Source: Desulfohalobiaceae bacterium
Lineage (GTDB): Bacteria > Desulfobacterota > Desulfovibrionia > Desulfovibrionales > Desulfothermaceae
Direction: 5' to 3'
DNA: 8,035 bases
Assembly: GCA_021737525.1 (NCBI GenBank)
Contig: JAIPDU010000072.1
Coordinates: 1-8,035 of the forward strand
A program made the position numbers and the translations under genes. The notes under the pieces are model-generated. The model had not been told where the DNA came from. It saw nothing but the letters and a program-made list of their open reading frames with translations, and did not search any database. Numbering within the stretch: position 1 is the first letter of the stretch; each line of letters starts with the position of its first letter. Below are positions 1 to 5,415 of this stretch, in pieces.

Positions 1-950
1 AGGCCGAAGAGAGAACAAAGCATGATAACTATTACAGGGCTAAACAAATTAAGTACATTCTGACCCACGAGGACTTTCCATGAGCTCAGTTGCGCTCTGG
101 CCACACTCATCAACTTGAATCCGTTCTTAGTCCTGTAAAATCCGGATTTTGTCCCCTTGTTCTCCGAAACAGGAACAACCCGCATATCCTCCTTGTTGAT
201 CTGCTGATTCACCTGGGACATGTCCGGATGGGCCACGATATTGCCCTCTTCGTCGGTCACAATGGCGAAGCCGGTCGGCATGTACTGGGTAAGGTCGGAC
301 ACGGATTTCTGGAGGGACTCCAGATCCAGCTCCGCAAGAATCATGCGGTCCTTGGAAAGCCTCCGGAGCATGCTGACCACCAGCTCCTTCTTGTGGCTGG
401 AATAGTAGGGGGAGGTGAGATAGTATCCCTGGCTGATGGAGGAGGAACGGATCAGGCCGGAAAAATCGGTTGTTCCCGCGTCCTCGGGCACGGAGCGCAG
501 GGTGTTGCCAAAGAAATTCAGGATATAGACTTGCTGGAAGTTGGAGCTCCCCTGCAGAAAATTTTTCAGATCCGACAGATCCGAAGCGGGCCCCATAAAG
601 AAGGTCGCCGCATATTCGAGGTCCCTGTTGCACTCGGACAGATAACTATCCACATAGTCCGCCACCGCCCGGGCATTGTACTGCTGATTCCGCTGAATGA
701 AATGCAGTTGATAGACGCCCCAGGCCGAAACCACGAGAAGGAGCCCGCCAACCGAGAGGAGCAGCCATCTGGTGAGAAACTTGTGGACAATACTGTACAG
801 CCGCTCGGAGCGCGCTGTCCTGCGAGAGGGCTTCAATTCCGGCCTCCGGTGACGTCGAGTTTTTCGGCTCCTTCCCCTGCCCGGAGCCAATGGCGTGGAT
901 CCGGGGCCCTCCCGGTCCTCATCCCCCCCACAATGCCTGCATCTTGGCAC
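1..950 (-). CDS. Membrane-bound sensor protein with Cache-like extracytoplasmic domain, N-terminal part (runs off the left edge)
   Basis: The frame is open to the left edge, so only about 316 N-terminal residues are visible. An arginine-rich cytoplasmic N-terminus carries a CxxC pair (residues 4 and 7). Transmembrane helix 1 is at about 62-80, and an extracytoplasmic region of about 210 residues follows. This region ends in a typical Cache/PAS-like segment (GFAIVTDEEGNIVAHPD, about 227-243) and a second hydrophobic helix starting near residue 301. This is the layout of dCache sensors: histidine kinases, diguanylate cyclases or chemoreceptors. The output domain is outside the window, so the class is undecided; histidine kinase is my guess. 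There is no in-frame ATG before helix 1. I chose GTG at 950 because AAAGGGG lies just upstream and a promoter-like sequence sits about 25 bp further up. TTG at 836, with GGAGG six bases before it, is a serious alternative that would remove the CxxC tail. Confidence 0.8.
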   Translation of the reverse strand, partial: MPRCRHCGGDEDREGPGSTPLAPGRGRSRKTRRHRRPELKPSRRTARSERLYSIVHKFLTRWLLLSVGGLLLVVSAWGVYQLHFIQRNQQYNARAVADYVDSYLSECNRDLEYAATFFMGPASDLSDLKNFLQGSSNFQQVYILNFFGNTLRSVPEDAGTTDFSGLIRSSSISQGYYLTSPYYSSHKKELVVSMLRRLSKDRMILAELDLESLQKSVSDLTQYMPTGFAIVTDEEGNIVAHPDMSQVNQQINKEDMRVVPVSENKGTKSGFYRTKNGFKLMSVARAQLSSWKVLVGQNVLNLFSPVIVIMLCSLFG

Positions 951-975
951 TTTCGCCCCTTTTGCGCTGCAAATG

Positions 976-1004
976 ACACTACCATATACAGACGTTTCGG
1001 ACAA
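976..1004 (-). promoter_or_regulatory. Candidate sigma70-type promoter of the sensor gene
   Basis: On the minus strand TTGTCC (1004-999) is followed after 17 bp by TAGTGT (981-976). TGG directly before the hexamer gives an extended -10 look. Transcription would start near 969, about 20 bases before the GTG at 950. The match to consensus is partial, so this is a proposal from sequence alone. Confidence 0.35.
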
Positions 1005-1138
1005 GCCCGGAGTGCTCTTTAGCCCGGTGCCCCGTATCCGGCCCGGACCGAGCTGCTTTCTCAGCCATTTTTCACCGGACGGGCTCAACGTGGCGGGGCG
1101 TCTTAAAGCTGATGCTGATTTCGGGATGGCGCGGAAGA

Positions 1139-1171
1139 GGCCATTCGGGAAGGAAGTCTTCCCGAACGGCC
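1139..1171 (-). terminator. Hairpin after the YaaH-family transporter gene, probable terminator
   Basis: A perfect 9-bp stem (TTCGGGAAG / CTTCCCGAA, 1144-1152 with 1158-1166) closes a 5-base loop. Past one A-C mismatch it continues as GGCC/GGCC (1139-1142 with 1168-1171). It begins about 12 bases after the transporter stop codon and lies before the sensor promoter candidate. No T-run follows on either strand, so it is not a textbook intrinsic terminator; it may act with Rho or protect the mRNA 3' end. Confidence 0.5.
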
Positions 1172-1183
1172 ACGGGGAGGGGA

Positions 1184-1774
1184 TCAGGATTTAGCGATCT
1201 GCGGTCCGAGAGGAAGGATGGTCCGCTGGTAGACCGTGTTCAGGATAAGTCCGATCAGGGTGTACAGGGCGAATATACCAGCCAGGAGAAGAAGGATTCC
1301 CGTGGCCATATGGAACCCATGCGACAGGACCTTCAAATCGATGAACGCTAGCAGGAACAGGGCCACATCAATGGGTACGAGCACCAGGACCAGGCTCAGG
1401 GGAGATTTGAAGAACGCTGGCGTGGCCCCGGTGAGAACAATGGCGATGGGGAGCATGATCCATCCCAGGATCCTGGAGTCGAGACTCAGCCCGTGCATCG
1501 CCGCGAAGTAGCTGAACATGGTCTCCATGCCCAGGGCGAGCATAAGCAGGCAACCGAAGATGCAGAAGACGTTGCCCCCGGCGATGCTGCCGTGATCGAG
1601 CTCCTTGAGGCCTGTGAGCAACTGAACGATGAACCCTGCAAAGAGAAAGATGGAGAGCAGGGGAATCGCCGAGGGTTTGACCAAGCCCGTGTGCAGGGCA
1701 AAAATGCCGAAGACGGCGACAGCGAGCGCGGCCAGTCCCATGGGTGCCGGATTTGCGGGTTCGTGATGCGCCAT
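1184..1774 (-). CDS. Acetate/succinate transporter family protein (GPR1/FUN34/YaaH, SatP-like)
   Basis: This 196-residue inner-membrane protein has about six hydrophobic helices (roughly residues 12-31, 38-55, 68-90, 103-122, 125-146 and 155-180). Just before helix 1 it carries NPAPMGL (8-14), a close match to the family signature NPAPLGL with Met for Leu. Family members (E. coli SatP, yeast Ato proteins) move acetate, succinate or related short-chain acids across the membrane. The length fits bacterial members, at about 190-200 residues. ATG at 1774 was chosen because AAAGGAGG precedes it by five bases and the signature then sits at the N-terminus; an in-frame extension to 1861 has no support. 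The gene lies 132 bp after an acyl-CoA synthetase gene on the same strand, which suggests uptake of the acid that the synthetase activates. The substrate is not shown by sequence. The protein is divergent enough that family membership is likely but not certain. Confidence 0.77.
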   Translation of the reverse strand: MAHHEPANPAPMGLAALAVAVFGIFALHTGLVKPSAIPLLSIFLFAGFIVQLLTGLKELDHGSIAGGNVFCIFGCLLMLALGMETMFSYFAAMHGLSLDSRILGWIMLPIAIVLTGATPAFFKSPLSLVLVLVPIDVALFLLAFIDLKVLSHGFHMATGILLLLAGIFALYTLIGLILNTVYQRTILPLGPQIAKS

Positions 1775-1779
1775 GTGAG

Positions 1780-1787
1780 CCTCCTTT
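1780..1787 (-). promoter_or_regulatory. Ribosome binding site fixing the transporter start
   Basis: AAAGGAGG on the minus strand lies five bases before ATG at 1774. Its 11-base context AAGGAGGCTCA is identical to that before the acyl-CoA synthetase gene. Confidence 0.8.
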
Positions 1788-1861
1788 GCTTTTGCAACAT
1801 GATCAGTTCGTCCAACTCTCTTCACAGCTCTTGCGTTGTGGATTACGTCCTGTCGACACAA

Positions 1862-1896
1862 CAGGAGCCGGAAGGATCGTTTCCTCCCGACTCCTG
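1862..1896 (-). terminator. Long hairpin after the acyl-CoA synthetase gene, probable terminator
   Basis: The minus strand can form a stem of about 15 bp, with two G-T wobbles and a 5-base loop (AACGA). Outer arms are CAGGAG (1896-1891) and CTCCTG (1867-1862). It starts about 10 bases after the synthetase stop codon at 1907. Only a weak T-rich stretch (TTGTGT) follows. It could end or attenuate transcription before the transporter gene, which would then need its own promoter; I could not identify a convincing one in 1775-1861. Confidence 0.5.
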
Positions 1897-1906
1897 AAAG
1901 AACGTC

Positions 1907-3670
1907 CTAATTCTTGGAGCTCAGCTCCGGGAAGTCCCAGTAGAAGTACTCCTCCTTGTCCCGATCAGTGCCCTTATCCTGCTTCTTGTGCTCGTTTTCC
2001 CTGAGCTCGATGCGGCGGATCTTGCCGCTGATGGTCTTGGGCACCTCCTCCACGAACTGCAGGATCCGCGGAATCTTGAACTTGGGCAGGATCTGCATGC
2101 TGTGCTTGAACAGCTCCAGAGCGAGATCCTTGGAGGGCTCATACCCCTTGCTCAGGATGACATAGGCCTTGACCAGCTGATAGCGCTCCGGATCCGGAAC
2201 GCCGACAACAGCGGACTCGGCCACTGCCGGATGCTCCACCATGGCGCTCTCCACCTCGAAGGGGCCCACCCGGAAATCCGAGGACTTGATCACGTCGTCC
2301 GCGCGCCCCACGAACCACCAGTAGCCGTCCTCGTCCACATAGGCCCGGTCTCCGGTGTAGTAGAAGTTGTTCACGAAGACTTCCTGCATCTTCTTGGGAT
2401 TGCCGATGTATTCGGTGAACAGGCCGATGGCCCGCCAACGGTCCAACCGGACCACAATGTGCCCTGTTTCGTTGACCTCCTTGATCTCGTTGGCCTCGTC
2501 GTCCGCCAGGGTCACGTCGTACATGGGGGAGGGGACGCCGAAGGAGCCGGTGCGCATGGTCTCCTTCATCCAGGGGGCGTTGCCGATCATGGCCGTGGAC
2601 TCGGTCTGCCCGAAGAAGTCCCGGATCACGTCCCCGGTGTGCTTCTTCCATGTCTGAATGGCCTCGGGATTGAGCGGCTCGCCCGCGCTCACGGAGTGCC
2701 TGAGCGCGCTGAAGTCGAACCGCTCCAGCTCCATCCGGACGAACATGCGCCATCCGGTGGGCGGGGCGCAGAAAGTGGAGACCTTGTATTTGCTCACGTA
2801 GTCCAGGTACTTGTTTCCGTCCAGGGCCTTGAAAAAGAAGCCCGCGACGGTGGCCCCCATGTTGAAGGGCGCGAAAAAGCTGCTCCAGGCCCACTTGGCC
2901 CATCCCGGAGCGCTCAGGTTGTGGTGGATGTCATCCGGCCTGATCCCGATCATCATGGCTGTGGACAGGTGCCCCACGGGATAGGAGGTCGCGGTGTGGC
3001 CCACTCGCTTGGGCAGACCGGTGGTCCCCGAGGTGAAGAAGCAAAACAGCAGATCGTCGCACTTGGTCGGAGCCGCTTCCGCGCTCTCCGATTCCTGGTC
3101 CAGCTCCGCGAACGACGTCCACCCCTGCTTCTGGCCCAGAATCAGCTTGACCTTGGGGCTGGCCCCTGTCTTGTCCAATGCCTCGTCGATCGTGGGCACA
3201 GAAGCGGCATCCGCTACAACCACGTCCGGAGGATAGGTCTCGAACCGGAACTGCAGCTCCCGGACAGTCATGGTCGTCGCCGTGGGCACCGCAATCAGGC
3301 CGCCCTTGACCGAGGCCAGATTGGCGAACCATGTTTCGGGCACGATCGGAGTCATCATGTACATGTTGTGCCCCTTTTCCACTCCGAAGCGGCGCAGGTA
3401 ATTCAGGAGCCTGTTCGCTTTGTCCGCCATCTGGCTATAGGTGTAGCTCCTCTCCTCCCCGCTCTCCATGTCCGCCCAGATCAGTGCCGTCTTGTCCCCT
3501 TGCCGGGCCACGTGCAGGTCTTCGAAGATCTCTTTCGCCCAGTTGAAGTGTTCCGGAAAGCTGGTGCTGTTCACCTCCCGGAAAAAATCCTCCACTGCCT
3601 GGGCCTTTTCCCGGTCATCCGGCTTCTTGGCGATGTCCATGGCCTGTTTAAAAGTGCTCTGCAAATCCAT
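1907..3670 (-). CDS. AMP-forming acyl-CoA synthetase (acetyl/medium-chain acyl-CoA synthetase-like)
   Basis: This 587-residue cytosolic enzyme of the ANL adenylate-forming superfamily makes an acyl-CoA from a carboxylic acid, ATP and CoA. Core motifs appear in order: the A3 phosphate loop TSGTTGLPK (213-221), A5 FFGQTE (352-357), A7 YYTGD (437-441), the A8 hinge GRADDVIKSSDFRVGP (455-470) followed by FEVE, and A10 KTISGKIRR with the adenylation lysine K550. The segment around APGWAKWAW (254-262) resembles short- and medium-chain (ACSM/Acs-type, COG0365) synthetases more than long-chain FadD. The A8 hinge has Asp where many relatives have Gly. ATG at 3670 is preceded by AAGGAGG; a TTG at 3688, in front of that site, is not a credible start. 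It lies 100 bp after the mutase GTPase gene, so it plausibly activates the acid feeding the mutase (isobutyrate, butyrate or propionate). Substrate is inferred from context only. Confidence 0.92.
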   Translation of the reverse strand: MDLQSTFKQAMDIAKKPDDREKAQAVEDFFREVNSTSFPEHFNWAKEIFEDLHVARQGDKTALIWADMESGEERSYTYSQMADKANRLLNYLRRFGVEKGHNMYMMTPIVPETWFANLASVKGGLIAVPTATTMTVRELQFRFETYPPDVVVADAASVPTIDEALDKTGASPKVKLILGQKQGWTSFAELDQESESAEAAPTKCDDLLFCFFTSGTTGLPKRVGHTATSYPVGHLSTAMMIGIRPDDIHHNLSAPGWAKWAWSSFFAPFNMGATVAGFFFKALDGNKYLDYVSKYKVSTFCAPPTGWRMFVRMELERFDFSALRHSVSAGEPLNPEAIQTWKKHTGDVIRDFFGQTESTAMIGNAPWMKETMRTGSFGVPSPMYDVTLADDEANEIKEVNETGHIVVRLDRWRAIGLFTEYIGNPKKMQEVFVNNFYYTGDRAYVDEDGYWWFVGRADDVIKSSDFRVGPFEVESAMVEHPAVAESAVVGVPDPERYQLVKAYVILSKGYEPSKDLALELFKHSMQILPKFKIPRILQFVEEVPKTISGKIRRIELRENEHKKQDKGTDRDKEEYFYWDFPELSSKN

Positions 3671-3675
3671 TTGAG

Positions 3676-3682
3676 CCTCCTT
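3676..3682 (-). promoter_or_regulatory. Ribosome binding site fixing the acyl-CoA synthetase start
   Basis: AAGGAGG on the minus strand lies five bases before ATG at 3670. It overlaps the codons of the six-residue TTG-initiated extension, which argues against that extension. Confidence 0.85.
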
Positions 3683-3770
3683 GATCAAGCGTTTGCCCGA
3701 GATTGGCCTTTTTGTTTCCGCGCGGGCTCCTTGGTTTCATAGCAACGTTCCTGCCCTGAATTGCGGGAAA

Positions 3771-4748
3771 TCAGCGCAGGAATCGACTCCGCAGCTCATC
3801 CGCCAAAGTATGCGGATCGGACCTCTTGTCCGCGATCCGTTGAACAATGTCCTTCAATTCTCCGCTTTCCTCCAGCTCGTGGACGACGGGATCCAGAAGG
3901 GACGTTCTGAGGGAGTTGAGGAACTGCAGACGGGCCTTGCGGTATTCCCGCTGGGCGAGGACCTCAGTGTCCACAAGCACCTGGTAGTGCTCGTCGATTT
4001 TGGCTCGCAGCTCCTCCACTTGCTGCGCGAAATCCTCCGGATGGGCAATATCCCGCAGCATGAGCACCGGCGGCCTCCACCCGGAGTGATGCTCGCTGAC
4101 CATGTTCAGCATCCGCATGAGCTCCTGGTAGAGCTTGCTCGCCCCCTTCTGATCCGCCTTGTTGATCAGGAAAAGATCGGCGATCTCCATGATTCCGGCC
4201 TTGAGGGTCTGCACCTCGTCCCCCAGTCCTGGGGTCAGGGCCAGCAACACGGTGTGGGCGTTGTTCATAACATCCACCTCGGACTGCCCCGTGCCCACGG
4301 TCTCAAGGATGATGCGGTCCATGCCCATGGCGTCGAGGACGTGCACCGCATCGTCCACAGCCGCGGCAAGGCCGCCCAGAGCCCCGCGCGTGGCCAGGCT
4401 GCGGATGAAGACGCCCTTGTCCTCGGCGTGCTTCTGCATGCGCACCCGATCGCCGAGGATGGCTCCCCCGCTGAAGGGGCTGGTGGGGTCCACCGCAAGC
4501 ACGCCCACCGTGTGGCCGGTAGCCCGATAGCTGCTGATGAGGTGGTCCGTGATGGTGCTCTTGCCCGCGCCTGGGGCCCCGGTAAGGCCCAGGACACGCG
4601 CCCTTCCGGTCCAGGGAAACAGCTCCTTGACCACCTCTCTGGCCCGGGGATTCTTGTCCTCCAGATTCCTGATCAACCGCGACGCCAGGCGGATATCCCC
4701 GCCTCGAATCCTTTCAGCCGTGCTCATGTCCGTCTGGTCCTTATGCAT
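3771..4748 (-). CDS. meaB: MeaB/MeaI-type GTPase, chaperone of the B12-dependent acyl-CoA mutase
   Basis: This 325-residue G3E-family P-loop GTPase (MeaB/ArgK/MMAA group) gates delivery of adenosylcobalamin to acyl-CoA mutases, protects them from inactivation and helps exchange damaged cofactor. Visible motifs are Walker A GAPGAGKST (57-65), the conserved DPTSPFSGGAILGDRVRM (87-104), ETVGTGQSEVD (149-159), and the guanine-specificity motif NKAD (196-199). A helical C-terminal part (about 255-325) matches the dimerisation arm of MeaB. Length is normal for the family. The start used is ATG at 4748, 27 bp after the stop of the small mutase subunit; ATG at 4727 (residue 8), with AAGGA ten bases upstream, is a possible alternative. 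Older annotation names such as LAO/AO transport ATPase or ArgK kinase are misleading for this family. In fused isobutyryl-CoA mutases (IcmF) the same domain lies between the small and large mutase parts; here it is a separate gene next to both. Confidence 0.95.
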   Translation of the reverse strand: MHKDQTDMSTAERIRGGDIRLASRLIRNLEDKNPRAREVVKELFPWTGRARVLGLTGAPGAGKSTITDHLISSYRATGHTVGVLAVDPTSPFSGGAILGDRVRMQKHAEDKGVFIRSLATRGALGGLAAAVDDAVHVLDAMGMDRIILETVGTGQSEVDVMNNAHTVLLALTPGLGDEVQTLKAGIMEIADLFLINKADQKGASKLYQELMRMLNMVSEHHSGWRPPVLMLRDIAHPEDFAQQVEELRAKIDEHYQVLVDTEVLAQREYRKARLQFLNSLRTSLLDPVVHELEESGELKDIVQRIADKRSDPHTLADELRSRFLR

Positions 4749-4775
4749 CTTGTCCCGCTCAGAGGATCCGCCGAT

Positions 4776-5186
4776 CTAGAGCGCCTCTCGGGGCGTCACA
4801 TTCCCCTCGATCCAGTCGATGATGGTTTGGATATGGGTCCCCGGGGTAAAGACCTCCCTGATCCCCTGCTCGTAGAGGTAGGAAATGTCCTTGTCCGGGA
4901 TGATGCCTCCCCCGATAACCGGGATGTCTCCGGCACCGCGTTCATCCAGCAGCCGGACCACCCTGGGGAAGAGGTGCTTGTGAGCCCCGGAGAGGCAGCT
5001 GAGGCCGATGAGGTCCACGTCCTCCTGCAGGGCGGCTTCCACAATCTGCTCCGGCGTCTGGTGGCAGCCGGTGTAGATTACCTCGTATCCCGCGTCGCGA
5101 AAGCTCCGGGCCAGCACCCTGGCCCCCCGGTCGTGGCCGTCCAGACCGGGTTTGGCCACCATGACCCGCAAGTTCTTCTGCGCCAT
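4776..5186 (-). CDS. icmB: Acyl-CoA mutase small subunit, cobalamin-binding (isobutyryl-/methylmalonyl-CoA mutase type)
   Basis: This 136-residue B12-binding domain is the partner of the large subunit encoded just upstream. It has the base-off/His-on signature DGHDRG (D16, H18 and G21 of DxHxxG, H18 being the lower cobalt ligand), SCL (63-65, the SxL motif) and GGG (92-94). Together these form the flavodoxin-like pocket for the nucleotide tail of adenosylcobalamin. ATG at 5186 has GGAGG five bases upstream. The length matches stand-alone small subunits: IcmB of isobutyryl-CoA mutase is about this size, and archaeal-type split methylmalonyl-CoA mutases also have one. The small subunit does not reveal substrate specificity; the icm symbol rests on residues in the large subunit. 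The two mutase genes are separated by 229 bp, unusually far for subunits of one enzyme, with a repeat array in between. Confidence 0.9.
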   Translation of the reverse strand: MAQKNLRVMVAKPGLDGHDRGARVLARSFRDAGYEVIYTGCHQTPEQIVEAALQEDVDLIGLSCLSGAHKHLFPRVVRLLDERGAGDIPVIGGGIIPDKDISYLYEQGIREVFTPGTHIQTIIDWIEGNVTPREAL

Positions 5187-5257
5187 GCTCGCCTCCGTGT
5201 CACTGTATGGAAATCATTTCATTGCCCTGTATTGAGCCCTTCTTGCCGCAAAACCCG

Positions 5258-5285
5258 GGGTTCGCTTCGCGAATTTCACGAACCC
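5258..5285 (-). other. Stem-loop in the mutase large/small subunit gap
   Basis: A 7-bp perfect stem GGGTTCG/CGAACCC (5285-5279 with 5264-5258 on the minus strand) closes a 14-base loop that contains the palindrome TTCGCGAA. It can be lengthened by two pairs across a one-base bulge. It could slow or stabilise the transcript between the subunits, or be another repeat remnant. No function is shown. Confidence 0.3.
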
Positions 5286-5359
5286 GGCTCGGCTTTCCGG
5301 CCCGTCTCTTCCGCTCACCCGAAAACTTGAACGATCCGATCCCGAGCTTTGCCTTCCAA

Positions 5360-5415
5360 TCCCAACCCGGAACCCAGAACCCGGAACGTTGAACCGGGAA
5401 CGGGGAACGGGGAAC
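5360..5415 (-). repeat. Eight tandem heptamers of the GTTCCSG type
   Basis: Read on the minus strand from the base after the mutase large-subunit stop codon, the sequence divides into eight 7-base units without any gap: GTTCCCC, GTTCCCC, GTTCCCG, GTTCAAC, GTTCCGG, GTTCTGG, GTTCCGG, GTTGGGA. All begin with GTT, and seven of eight begin with GTTC. The last is degenerate and the periodicity then fades, though GTTCAAG recurs near 5333. It is non-coding and looks like a short variable-number tandem repeat. From memory, similar GTTCCGG-type strings occur between genes of sulfate-reducing and related bacteria; I cannot confirm this here. Confidence 0.85.

Noticed and set aside
127..790. Minus-strand open frames at 127-633 and 566-790
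   Set aside because: They are out-of-frame shadows of the sensor gene, whose true frame has no stop within the window.
90..1022. Plus-strand open frame of 310 codons at the left end
   Set aside because: The minus-strand frame over the same bases gives a transmembrane helix and a clear Cache sensor domain. This frame gives no recognisable protein.
3671..3740. Small minus-strand reading frame starting at ATG 3740 before the acyl-CoA synthetase
   Set aside because: It has no good ribosome binding site, runs out of frame into the synthetase start and shows no recognisable sequence.
1988..3742. Long plus-strand open frame of 584 codons opposite the acyl-CoA synthetase
   Set aside because: It is antisense to a gene with all the family motifs. 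Its product is rich in His, Gly, Arg and Pro with no recognisable domain, as expected from high-GC third positions.
3681..5330. Long plus-strand open frame opposite the GTPase and small mutase subunit
   Set aside because: It is antisense to two well-supported genes and runs across their intergenic gap. It has no domain and no convincing ribosome binding site.
5360..5415. CRISPR-like array for the heptamers
   Set aside because: Units are contiguous 7-mers without spacers.
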